51,972 bases of DNA, from the NCBI GenBank assembly GCA_002371895.1, contig DFHM01000002.1, positions 1-51,972 on the forward strand, given 5' to 3'. The notes below the pieces were generated by a model. That model worked only from the letters and a program-made list of their open reading frames with translations. It had not been told where the DNA came from and made no database searches. Source of the DNA: Candidatus Saccharibacteria bacterium UBA3723. Its GTDB lineage: Bacteria; Patescibacteriota; Saccharimonadia; Saccharimonadales; Saccharimonadaceae. The position numbers were made by a program, and so were the translations under genes. Positions 15,664 to 22,915 of the stretch are shown piece by piece; the first letter of the stretch is position 1, and every line of letters begins with the position of its first letter.

Positions 15664-16248
15664 ATGAAGAATTATTTAGTTCCTACAGTTGTTGAAGAAA
15701 CCAATCGTGGCGAGCGTGCCTATGATATTTATTCGCGCCTCTTGAAGGAGCGCGTCGTCTTTCTTGGCGATCAAGTAACGCCAGAAACGGCAAATATCGT
15801 CATCGCACAGCTATTGCATTTGGCTTACGAAGACCCAAAGAAAGACATCAAGCTTTATATTAATTCGCCTGGCGGCTCCGTTTATGACGGCCTCGCGATT
15901 ATCGATACGATGAATTATATCGAGCCAGATGTTCAGACTATTGGTATAGGCTTGCAGGCCTCAATGGGTGCCATGCTTTTGTCTTCTGGCACAAAGGGGA
16001 AGCGCTACGCTTTGCCAAATGCGCGCATTATGATTCACCAGCCAAGCTCTGGTACGGAAGGCAAAATCACCGACCAGGAAATCGCCCTCAAAGAAGGCAT
16101 TTATCTCAAGAAACGCCTCGCAGAAATGTTTGCGAAGAATACTGGCAAATCGCTTTCCCAGGTCGAAAAAGATATGGATCGTGATAACTGGATGTCTGCC
16201 CAGGAAGCCAAAGATTACGGCATTATCGACGAAGTAATCGAAAAATAA
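15664..16248 (+). CDS. clpP: ATP-dependent Clp protease proteolytic subunit
   Basis: 194 residues, normal length. The start at ATG 15664 is set by AAGGAGG just upstream. The catalytic triad is visible: Ser of GLQASMGA (about residue 100), His of MIHQPSSG (about 125) and Asp of DRDNWMSA (about 174). LYINSPGGSVYDGLAI is the family signature. The product forms the tetradecameric peptidase chamber that works with ClpC. The shared operator with clpC supports co-regulation. A strong terminator follows. Confidence 0.97.
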   Translation: MKNYLVPTVVEETNRGERAYDIYSRLLKERVVFLGDQVTPETANIVIAQLLHLAYEDPKKDIKLYINSPGGSVYDGLAIIDTMNYIEPDVQTIGIGLQASMGAMLLSSGTKGKRYALPNARIMIHQPSSGTEGKITDQEIALKEGIYLKKRLAEMFAKNTGKSLSQVEKDMDRDNWMSAQEAKDYGIIDEVIEK

Positions 16249-16261
16249 AAGACATAGGAAA

Positions 16262-16296
16262 ACCCCCGCGGGTCCGGTCCCTCGGGGGTATTTTTT
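16262..16296. terminator. Bidirectional terminator between clpP and the lipoprotein gene
   Basis: An ACCCCCG/CGGGGGT stem with an inner GGG/CCC pairing is followed by ATTTTTT on the plus strand and by TTTTCC on the minus strand. It serves two convergent genes. Confidence 0.85.
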
Positions 16297-16921
16297 ATTC
16301 TTCCGGAAAAATAAAATTCTCAGGGAGTTCGTAATATGATGCCAATTCGGCATCTACGGCTGCATTTACGACCTCAACCTTATCTTCGGGAGCTGTCAAG
16401 ACGCGCACATCGCGCCAAAGCGCATCCATTGCGTCTGCGCCAATCAGATACTTTTCGTCCCCAAGCACCATGTCGAAAATGAAATCAGTAGCAGACTCAA
16501 AGTCCCTGCTTTCTTTCCAGGTATTATCTGCGGCACGTCCTTTGCTAAGGTTATAACCGCTAATAATGCCATTAGATTGCACATGGATTTGAATGGCGAA
16601 ATCTGACTCCTTGTTGTAGTTGATTGGAGTAACGACTATGTCTTTCTCGATGATGGCATAGTCAAGGCCTGCCAAATTGAAGAATTCGTCAAAGCTAATC
16701 GCTTTGGCGTCATCGGTAGCGATGTCTTCCATCGTCTTACCTTCGAAATTATTGAAACTAATGTTCTTCAACTCGTCAGTTTTGTCTTCTGTGGTACTCA
16801 CTGGTGTATCGTATTCAGCGGTCACTGTGATAGCAGACGCTGAATTCTCCTTTCTTGCGCAGCCACAAACTATAAAACAAGCTACGGCAATAAGGATAAA
16901 ATATGGAATTCTTCTTTCCAT
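16295..16921 (-). CDS. Orphan lipoprotein
   Basis: 208 residues from the ATG at 16921, chosen because a GGAGGTG site precedes it; two upstream in-frame ATGs lack one. The N-terminus MERRIPYF, a hydrophobic stretch and a lipobox-like FIVCGC with the lipidated Cys near residue 21 predict a signal peptidase II lipoprotein. The rest is an acidic external domain of unknown fold. It has its own TTGACT-N17-TATAAT promoter and terminator. The function is unknown. Confidence 0.78.
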   Translation of the reverse strand: MERRIPYFILIAVACFIVCGCARKENSASAITVTAEYDTPVSTTEDKTDELKNISFNNFEGKTMEDIATDDAKAISFDEFFNLAGLDYAIIEKDIVVTPINYNKESDFAIQIHVQSNGIISGYNLSKGRAADNTWKESRDFESATDFIFDMVLGDEKYLIGADAMDALWRDVRVLTAPEDKVEVVNAAVDAELASYYELPENFIFPEE

Positions 16922-17006
16922 AAGCAACACCTCCTTCAGAGCCACAAAATTCCATCATATTCTCCGGATAGAATCTTAAGGAACTTTGCAAACTCGCAAT
17001 ACTTAA

Positions 17007-17035
17007 ATTATACCACATATGCTTAAAAAAGTCAA
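17007..17035 (-). promoter_or_regulatory. Promoter of the orphan lipoprotein gene
   Basis: -35 TTGACT (17035-17030), 17-nt spacer beginning with a T-run, -10 TATAAT (17012-17007). The transcript would start with a TTAAG/CTTAA hairpin. Confidence 0.85.
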
Positions 17036-17037
17036 TG

Positions 17038-17065
17038 GAAAGACCCGGTCGTGATGACCGGGTCT
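17038..17065 (-). terminator. Terminator-like hairpin after the orphan membrane protein
   Basis: A perfect 10-bp stem AGACCCGGTC/GACCGGGTCT with a 5-nt loop. Only three T residues follow on the minus strand, directly before the next promoter's -35. Confidence 0.7.
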
Positions 17066-17100
17066 GGTGCTAGTCAATGGTTGCGTTGAGGTGTTACTTG

Positions 17101-17646
17101 TCAGTTGTGATCGATGAAGTTCTTCAGGGTATCCCTGTATCCTCCGAGGCGCGCCTTGCGCATCTCGATGAAGAAAACAGAACCCTTCATGACGGCGTAG
17201 AACCCGAGCAGATCGAGCGGAATCGCCACAATGAGGAATACTCCGATACTGAACAGGATGTTCAGTGCGTCATTCTCGATCCAGAACGAAGTCCAGACTT
17301 TGTCCAGGGCGAAGCAGGCAGCCAGGAGCTCGAGAGCGATGAATGCCAGGAGCATGAGCCATCTTGCGAAGGAGGGGATAACTCTCCACGCATCGTTGAT
17401 GTCACTGCTGTATTCGTAGTTCCCGATGGCTTCGTCTGCCTTTTTGACCAGGTCTTCCGCATCGCACTGATACAGATCGCCTCTTGCGAGGTCTTCTACT
17501 GCGAACTTCAGGCGCTTGGTCGTGACCGCCGCTTCGCGAAGGTCCAGGTAATCGTTCCTTCCACTGCTGATGTTGCTGCGCACATCGCTGAAGAACTCAG
17601 CTAGTTTGGTTCCGGCTCCGTTGTTGTAAGTGATAACTTTGCTCAT
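17101..17646 (-). CDS. Orphan membrane protein
   Basis: 181 residues. A soluble, helical N-terminal part (about 1-90) is followed by two membrane helices (about 93-113 and 127-150) and a basic C-terminal tail. The family is not recognised. AGGAGG before ATG 17646 fixes the start. The ~150-nt leader carries a TTGACT-N17-TATAAT promoter, a 5' hairpin whose loop matches the MFS leader, and a second strong hairpin (17702-17715 with 17733-17746). Codon use is more GC-rich than in the core genes nearby. Confidence 0.76.
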   Translation of the reverse strand: MSKVITYNNGAGTKLAEFFSDVRSNISSGRNDYLDLREAAVTTKRLKFAVEDLARGDLYQCDAEDLVKKADEAIGNYEYSSDINDAWRVIPSFARWLMLLAFIALELLAACFALDKVWTSFWIENDALNILFSIGVFLIVAIPLDLLGFYAVMKGSVFFIEMRKARLGGYRDTLKNFIDHN

Positions 17647-17701
17647 GTGTACCTCCTAATCTTTGTACATATTGAGACTTCTGTTGCCGGCTAACCTCAA
17701 A

Positions 17702-17796
17702 TTTGGGCTAGCGTCAAGCCCTCCCGACTCTAGACGCTAGTCCAAATGCGTACCATTTCTTAGCTTGTAAGGTGCTTTTCTCGCTCTTTTTCAAGC
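17702..17796 (-). promoter_or_regulatory. Structured leader of the orphan membrane protein gene
   Basis: Two hairpins on the transcript. A 5-bp GCTTG/CAAGC stem (17792-17796 with 17763-17767) closes a loop that holds the motif shared with the MFS leader (17768-17785). A 13-14 bp stem (17733-17746 with 17702-17715) contains GACGCTAG/CTAGCGTC. No known riboswitch class was recognised. Confidence 0.5.
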
Positions 17797-17805
17797 GATA
17801 TATAC

Positions 17806-17834
17806 ATTATAGCATAAACGCTTTAAAAAGTCAA
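17806..17834 (-). promoter_or_regulatory. Promoter of the orphan membrane protein gene
   Basis: -35 TTGACT (17834-17829), 17-nt spacer, extended -10 TGCTATAAT with TATAAT at 17811-17806. Confidence 0.87.
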
Positions 17835-17882
17835 TAGTACGCTTATGCTTTTCTCGAGGTAGCGACGTGTTAAACTAGAAAT

Positions 17883-19244
17883 ATGGTGAAGGTAAAGTCG
17901 AAATATGTCTGTCAAAATTGTGGCGCTAGCTACTCTAAATGGGCTGGCCGTTGCGAGAATTGTGGCGAATGGAACACCCTGTTGGAGCAAGTTGCAACAA
18001 CAGAAACAGAGGTAAAATCCGCCCTCGCAAAGGGTGCAGTCTCTGGAAAAAAGCTCGAAGCAGTTTCGATTAACACGATAGAACCTTCCGATGCCGGCTC
18101 GCGCCTTCCTACTGGTTTTCCTGATCTCGATATGGTGCTTGGCGGCGGTATCTTGCTTGGCTCTGTTAGCCTCTTGGCAGGCCAGCCAGGCATGGGCAAA
18201 TCCACGATTTTAATGCAGGTTTGTTCCAATGTCGCTAACGGTGGGCATAAAGTTTTGTATGTTTCTGGCGAGGAGTCAGCAGGGCAGGTAAAACTCCGCG
18301 CGGTACGTCTTGGTGCTAGCTCGGATAAGCTTCATTTTGCTAGCTCTGCCTCTGGCAATGATATTGCAAAGACCATCGAGGAAGGCGGCTATGACTTAGT
18401 AATCGTAGATTCGATTCAGACTCTTAGTATGGCAGAGATTAGCTCCGCTCCTGGTACGGTTAGCCAGGTCAGCAACTGTGGCAATCTAATCATTCGTGCT
18501 GCAAAATCTAGTGGCACAGCGGTAATTATTGTGGGCCACGTTACAAAAGAGGGAACTTTGGCCGGCCCAAAGGTGCTCGAACATCTCGTGGATGTTGTTT
18601 TGAATTTCGAAGGTGATCGTTATGGCGGCTTCAAGACTATTCGCGCAGTGAAGAACCGCTTTGGCTCCACAACGGAAGTTGCGATTTTTGAGATGGCCAC
18701 AAAAGGTTTGGTTGAAGTCAAGAATCCATCCGAAGCCCTTCTTGCCGAGCGCCAAAACACAGATGGTAGCATTATTATGGCTACGATTGAGGGCACGCGC
18801 CCGCTTTTGGTGGAGATTCAGGCGCTCGTAAATCCGACCAATTTCGGTTATCCAAAGCGCACCGCTTCTGGCTTCGATTTGAATCGCCTTAATCTCTTGA
18901 TTGCGGTCCTAGAAAAACGCACGAAGCTCAGCCTTCAGGATAAAGATATCTTCATAAACGTAGTTGGCGGTATGCGCCTTAATGATTCCGCTGCGGATTT
19001 GGCAATCTGTATGGCAATTGCTAGTGCTGCGGCTGGCCGTAAGTTGAACGACAAAATTGTTGTATTTGGCGAGGTTGGTCTCGGCGGGGAAATTCGTAGT
19101 GTTATCGCGCCAGACCGCCGCATTGCGGAGGCAAAAAAGCTCGGTTTTGATCACGCAATTGCCCCGGCTACTATCAAGGATAAATTCGTTTTGCCAGTCA
19201 AAGACCTCCGCTCCGCTCTCGTAAAATACATGAATAATAAGTAA
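17883..19244 (+). CDS. radA: DNA repair protein RadA
   Basis: 453 residues, normal length. It has an N-terminal Cys4 zinc finger (CQNC and CENC, about residues 9-26), a RecA-like ATPase with Walker A GQPGMGKST (about 100-108), the RadA-specific KNRFG motif (about 257-261) and a C-terminal Lon-protease-like domain (DKDIFINVVGGMRL, GEVGLGGEIR). It promotes branch migration during recombination repair and, in competent bacteria, strand uptake; dprA is also in this window. A TAAACT box ends 6 nt before ATG, so a leaderless message is likely. Confidence 0.97.
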   Translation: MVKVKSKYVCQNCGASYSKWAGRCENCGEWNTLLEQVATTETEVKSALAKGAVSGKKLEAVSINTIEPSDAGSRLPTGFPDLDMVLGGGILLGSVSLLAGQPGMGKSTILMQVCSNVANGGHKVLYVSGEESAGQVKLRAVRLGASSDKLHFASSASGNDIAKTIEEGGYDLVIVDSIQTLSMAEISSAPGTVSQVSNCGNLIIRAAKSSGTAVIIVGHVTKEGTLAGPKVLEHLVDVVLNFEGDRYGGFKTIRAVKNRFGSTTEVAIFEMATKGLVEVKNPSEALLAERQNTDGSIIMATIEGTRPLLVEIQALVNPTNFGYPKRTASGFDLNRLNLLIAVLEKRTKLSLQDKDIFINVVGGMRLNDSAADLAICMAIASAAAGRKLNDKIVVFGEVGLGGEIRSVIAPDRRIAEAKKLGFDHAIAPATIKDKFVLPVKDLRSALVKYMNNK

Positions 19245-19248
19245 TAAG

Positions 19249-19363
19249 TTTTTCCTGGCATATGCAATAGACCGTTGCGCAGGCCGCTGCCGAGCAGGAG
19301 GTGGCCGGCGCCCGTGAAGACGGGCCGACGGAACGCCGTGTCTAGGGCGTATACTAGGGAAAA
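19249..19363 (+). ncRNA. Unassigned structured RNA between radA and rpsO
   Basis: A 115-nt element. The outer stem pairs 19249-19265 with 19347-19363 (17 positions, one C-A mismatch, three G-U pairs on the plus strand), followed by a 2x2 AA/GG internal loop and TAGAC/GTCTA (19268-19272 with 19340-19344). The interior can form three hairpins: GGCCGC/GTGGCC, CCCGT-GAAG-ACGGG and ACGG-AACG-CCGT. The G-U pairs favour plus-strand transcription. It does not match tmRNA, RNase P, 6S, SRP RNA or any riboswitch I know. It could be a separate RNA or part of the radA 3' end. Confidence 0.5.
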
Positions 19364-19378
19364 CTGATAAGCATACTG

Positions 19379-19407
19379 TTGCATCTTATCTAATTTTGTG
19401 ATAAAAT
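19379..19407 (+). promoter_or_regulatory. Promoter of rpsO
   Basis: TTGCAT (19379-19384), 17-nt spacer, TAAAAT (19402-19407). The -10 ends 9 nt before the rpsO ATG. Confidence 0.6.
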
Positions 19408-19416
19408 TTGCTCAAT

Positions 19417-19683
19417 ATGATTACAAAAGATAACAAAGCTAAGGCGATCAAGAAGCTCGCCCGCAGTGATAAGGATGTCGGCTCTCCAGAGGTGCAGGTT
19501 GCCATTTTGACTGATCGTATCAAAGAAGTTACTGAGCATGTCAAGGCTAACAAGCACGATTTTATGGCTAAGCGCGGTCTTATCCAGATGGTTGGCCAGC
19601 GCAAGAAGCTTTTGAAGTATCTCGAACGCACAGATTTCGAAACTTACAAAGCAACCGTTGCAAAACTTGGTCTTCGCAAATAA
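19417..19683 (+). CDS. rpsO: 30S ribosomal protein S15
   Basis: 88 residues, the usual length. Family features are clear: DVGSPEVQVAILTDRI, HDFMAKRGL and QRKKLLKYL followed by ERTDFETY. It binds the central domain of 16S rRNA. ATG 19417 was preferred over an in-frame upstream start because the family begins at this Met and a -10 box lies just before it. No ribosome-binding site is present. An intrinsic terminator follows. S15 often autoregulates through its mRNA leader, but a leaderless transcript leaves no room for that here. Confidence 0.97.
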   Translation: MITKDNKAKAIKKLARSDKDVGSPEVQVAILTDRIKEVTEHVKANKHDFMAKRGLIQMVGQRKKLLKYLERTDFETYKATVAKLGLRK

Positions 19684-19690
19684 TAAAAAT

Positions 19691-19718
19691 CTGGCTCCAC
19701 AAACGGGGCCAGTTTTTT
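19691..19718 (+). terminator. Terminator of rpsO
   Basis: An 8-bp CTGGCTCC/GGGGCCAG stem with a 6-nt loop and a TTTTTT tail. Confidence 0.9.
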
Positions 19719-19734
19719 ATTGCCAAAAACAATA

Positions 19735-19761
19735 AAGAAGACCCGACATTGCTGCCGGGTC
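19735..19761 (-). terminator. Terminator-like hairpin of the orphan gene at 19787
   Basis: A GACCCG/CGGGTC stem (19740-19745 with 19756-19761) is followed on the minus strand by a T-rich tract. It is convergent with the rpsO terminator. Confidence 0.65.
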
Positions 19762-19786
19762 ATTCCAAGGTGCGTAGTGGACGCTA

Positions 19787-20446
19787 TTACTCCTGCGTAA
19801 CGAGCTCGTCAGTGTTGACGTAGCGGAGTCCGTGCTCACTGTACTTCTTCTGAACTTCGTCATCTTCGAGCTTGTGCAACTCATCGACGAGATCCATAGA
19901 CACTTCTTCGGTCAGCCTAGCGGAAGCCATCAAGTCTCCTTTGATATCGCTCGCAATCAAGCGAAGACTTTCGCAAATCTGATCGACGGCCTTATCGAGA
20001 GCCTCGTCTTCGTAACCCCTCTTACAACGGCTATCTGCGATAAAGCAAAGCTCAGTGTAGACGGTCCTAGTGACGTCATCGATAGATCTAACCGGATACA
20101 TGGTCACCCAGCGCATTGGGTCCCTTGCCGCCTTGGCGCGATCTCGAATAGGTTCCCAGTACGTCTTCGCGATATCGACGTAGTCGGGAAGCGCGCCGAG
20201 TACACGAATCGCGCGAATGTGCTTTTTGTCGGCATTTTTGCCGTCACACTCACCGCTCATGTTGTAAGCGCGGCAAGGGTAAAGCAATATAGTGGTCTCA
20301 TCCCCCTTTTTGTCATAGAGACACTTCATGGAAACCATACGGTCTCCAACCACGCGTTCGAAGGCCTGACGTGCCTTCTTTTCCGGGAACTCACCTTTCA
20401 GCTTCAGTACAGTTCTGTCCACTTTTTTAATAGAATAATCACCCAT
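19787..20446 (-). CDS. Orphan soluble protein
   Basis: 219 residues, no signal peptide or membrane segment, five Cys, a basic N-terminal half and an acidic, probably helical C-terminal half. I do not recognise it. A GGAAAGGGG site precedes the start. It has its own TTGACA-N17-TACAAT promoter, overlapping the upstream region of divergent pnp, and its own terminator. The GC-rich codon use resembles that of the other orphan genes at 4555 and 17101. Confidence 0.77.
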   Translation of the reverse strand: MGDYSIKKVDRTVLKLKGEFPEKKARQAFERVVGDRMVSMKCLYDKKGDETTILLYPCRAYNMSGECDGKNADKKHIRAIRVLGALPDYVDIAKTYWEPIRDRAKAARDPMRWVTMYPVRSIDDVTRTVYTELCFIADSRCKRGYEDEALDKAVDQICESLRLIASDIKGDLMASARLTEEVSMDLVDELHKLEDDEVQKKYSEHGLRYVNTDELVTQE

Positions 20447-20507
20447 ATTAAATCACACCCCTTTCCATATGGGAAAAACATGCCGACTCTTGCCGACACT
20501 AGAGCAA

Positions 20508-20536
20508 ATTGTATCACAAAATGCATAAAATGTCAA
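20508..20536 (-). promoter_or_regulatory. Promoter of the orphan gene at 19787
   Basis: -35 TTGACA (20536-20531), 17-nt spacer ending in GTGA, -10 TACAAT (20513-20508). The leader contains a direct repeat of GTCGGCA. Confidence 0.8.
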
Positions 20537-20564
20537 TGTATGGTAAAATATGAGAGTAAAACAA

Positions 20565-20631
20565 TCGAGAAAATGATAGACATCCTTAGCGGAAGATCTA
20601 CCTCCGATTAGGATGCTTATTATTTTCTCGA
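20565..20631 (+). promoter_or_regulatory. Long leader hairpin of pnp
   Basis: TCGAGAAAAT (20565-20574) pairs with ATTTTCTCGA (20622-20631), CATCCT (20581-20586) with AGGATG (20610-20615), and CGGA (20590-20593) with TCCG (20603-20606). The result is a long, bulged hairpin ending just before the pnp ribosome-binding site. In E. coli, RNase III cuts a comparable pnp leader stem and PNPase then represses its own translation; the same control is plausible here. Confidence 0.7.
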
Positions 20632-20643
20632 AGAAAGGAAAAA

Positions 20644-22830
20644 ATGGAAATTATCAATCCCAGCGGAAAGAAAACTTTCAAGGTGGAGACTGATTTTTGT
20701 GGTCGTCCACTCACACTTGAAGTCAACCGCGTCGGATTCCGCACTACTTCCTCCGTACTCGTCACTTATGGCGATACGGTAGTACTCGGTTCCGTAGTTG
20801 TTGGCCAAAAGCCAGTGATGCAAGATTTCTTCCCACTCTCTATCGATTACGAAGAGAAATACTATGCTGCAGGTAAAATCAGCAGCAGCAAATTTATTAA
20901 GCGCGAAGGCAAGCCTTCCGATAACGCCGTATTGATTGGCCGTCTCATCGACCGCCCAATTCGCCCATTGTTCCCGAAGGGATATCGCCAAGAAATCCAG
21001 GTAGTCGCAACTGTTCTATCTATGGATCCAAACTTCCGCCCAGATGTTATTGCGATGATCGCGGCATCTAGCGCATTAATGAATGCTGGCGTTCCATTCG
21101 ATGGTCCAATCGCCGGTCTCCGCATTGGTCGCGTTAATGGCGAGTATAAAGCATTCCTAACCCCAGAAGAACGCGAAGCATCCGATCTCGACCTCGTCGT
21201 TGCCGGTAAGGATTCTGGCATTACGATGGTAGAAGCTGGCGCAAATGAAGTTCCGGAAGACGTTATCATTGGCGGTCTCGAATGGGGCCTCAAGATGATT
21301 CAGCCAGCAATCAAGCTTCAGAACGAACTCCGTGAAGCTATCGGTGTAGAAGAAAAGGAATACACTCTAATTCTTCCAAACGAAGAAGCTCAGGCAAAGG
21401 TTGATGCTTGGATTGACGGTAAGCTTACCGAAGAATTCCGTACACAAAATACTATCCTCCGCGATCAGATGATCAAGGATCTCAAAGAGCAGATGCACGC
21501 AGACTTTATTGCCGAAATCAGCGATGAAGCTGCTGGTGTTACTGACGATATGGACGACGAAGCAAAGCTCGCCGCTAAGACTGCTTATTATGAAGCAAAT
21601 GGCAAAGCGGATTATTCTGAAGCATTTGAACTCGCCGTCAAGCATGATGTTCGCAAGCATATTATCGAAGATGGCATCCGCCCAGATGGTCGCAAGCTCG
21701 ACGAAGTTCGCCCACTTAGCTCTCAGGTTGGTATCTTGCCACGTACTCATGGCTCCAGCCTCTTTACTCGTGGTGTTACTCAGGCTATGAATATCGTCAC
21801 CTTGGCTCCACTCAGCTACGCTCAGCTCGTAGATACGATGGAAGTCACTGACGGCACTCGTCGCTACATGCACCACTACAATGCGCCTGGCTATACAGTT
21901 GGTGAAGTAAGCCGCCTCGGTAGCCCGGGCCGTCGCGAAATTGGCCACGGCTATCTTGCAGAACGCGCATTGACTCCAGTTTTGCCTAGCGAAGAAGAGT
22001 TCCCATACGCTATCCGTAGTGTTACCGAGATTATGTCCCAGAACGGTTCTACTTCCATGGCTGCAACTTGTAGCTCCTGTCTCGCTTTGATGGATGCAGG
22101 TGTTCCACTTAAGCGCCCAGTAGCAGGTGTGGCAATGGGTCTTATGATGGATGGTGACAAGCCATATGTCCTAACTGACCTTATGGATGCAGAAGATTTC
22201 GCCGGCGATATGGACTTCAAAGTTACTGGTACCACCGAAGGTATTACTGCACTTCAGATGGATATGAAGGTCCATGGCCTTCCAGTAAGCGTCCTATCCG
22301 AAGCAATCAAGAAAGCTCATGATGGCCGTATGTTCATCATGAAGCACATGCTTTCCGTACTTGATGGCCCACGCGATCATCTCAGCCCATATGCTCCACG
22401 CATCGAAAAACTCATGATCAACCCAGACAAGATTGGTACGGTCATTGGCAAGGGTGGCGAAACCATCAATAAGATTACTACCGAGACTGGCGCAGAGATC
22501 AATATCGAGGAAAACGGTCTCATCACCGTAGCTGGTGCTAATCCTGAAAAGATCGAGAAGGCCCTAAACTGGATTAAGTCCCTCGTCGAGGAACCAGAAC
22601 CAGGCAAAATTTACAAAGGCAAAGTCGTTTCCATTAAAGACTTCGGTGCATTTGTAAATATCCTTCCAGGCATCGATGGTATGCTTCATATTTCGCAGAT
22701 TAGCGACAAGCGCCTCGCAAAGGTTACGGATGCCCTTCAGGTTGGTGACGAAATCAACGTCCGTCTCGACGCAATCGACGAAAAAGGTCGCCTCAGCCTA
22801 TCTATGAAAGGTGTAGACCAAAAAGCCTAA
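20644..22830 (+). CDS. pnp: Polynucleotide phosphorylase
   Basis: 728 residues with the full domain order: two RNase PH-like domains separated by an all-helical linker (about 235-330), then a KH domain with GTVIGKGGETI (about 600-610) and an S1 domain (GKVVSIKDFGAFVNILPG) at the C-terminus. It degrades RNA 3'-5' using phosphate. Active-site sequence such as DGRKLDEVRPLSSQVGILPRTHG is split as usual. A GAAAGGA site sits before ATG, and the leader forms a long hairpin. A strong terminator follows. Confidence 0.97.
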   Translation: MEIINPSGKKTFKVETDFCGRPLTLEVNRVGFRTTSSVLVTYGDTVVLGSVVVGQKPVMQDFFPLSIDYEEKYYAAGKISSSKFIKREGKPSDNAVLIGRLIDRPIRPLFPKGYRQEIQVVATVLSMDPNFRPDVIAMIAASSALMNAGVPFDGPIAGLRIGRVNGEYKAFLTPEEREASDLDLVVAGKDSGITMVEAGANEVPEDVIIGGLEWGLKMIQPAIKLQNELREAIGVEEKEYTLILPNEEAQAKVDAWIDGKLTEEFRTQNTILRDQMIKDLKEQMHADFIAEISDEAAGVTDDMDDEAKLAAKTAYYEANGKADYSEAFELAVKHDVRKHIIEDGIRPDGRKLDEVRPLSSQVGILPRTHGSSLFTRGVTQAMNIVTLAPLSYAQLVDTMEVTDGTRRYMHHYNAPGYTVGEVSRLGSPGRREIGHGYLAERALTPVLPSEEEFPYAIRSVTEIMSQNGSTSMAATCSSCLALMDAGVPLKRPVAGVAMGLMMDGDKPYVLTDLMDAEDFAGDMDFKVTGTTEGITALQMDMKVHGLPVSVLSEAIKKAHDGRMFIMKHMLSVLDGPRDHLSPYAPRIEKLMINPDKIGTVIGKGGETINKITTETGAEINIEENGLITVAGANPEKIEKALNWIKSLVEEPEPGKIYKGKVVSIKDFGAFVNILPGIDGMLHISQISDKRLAKVTDALQVGDEINVRLDAIDEKGRLSLSMKGVDQKA

Positions 22831-22849
22831 TAATTAACGGCAAACCAAA

Positions 22850-22877
22850 ATATCTCCCCGCGCGGGAGATATTTTTT
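22850..22877 (+). terminator. Terminator of pnp
   Basis: A 9-bp ATATCTCCC/GGGAGATAT stem with a CGCGC loop, followed by TTTTTT. Confidence 0.9.
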
Positions 22878-22915
22878 GATATATAATAAAGTTAATTAAC
22901 ATAAACGGAGTCTAT

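Noticed and set aside
19249..19363. Identification as SRP RNA, tmRNA, 6S RNA or RNase P RNA
   Set aside because: The diagnostic motifs (GGAA-capped SRP helix, tRNA-like ends with tag ORF, large central bubble, conserved P4 strands) are not present.
19151..19384. Minus-strand 77-codon ORF overlapping the 3' end of radA and the folded element
   Set aside because: No ribosome-binding site or good -10, it overlaps a conserved gene, and the wobble pairs of the folded element favour the other strand. Kept only as a note on its NGLLHMP resemblance to the MFS leader ORF.
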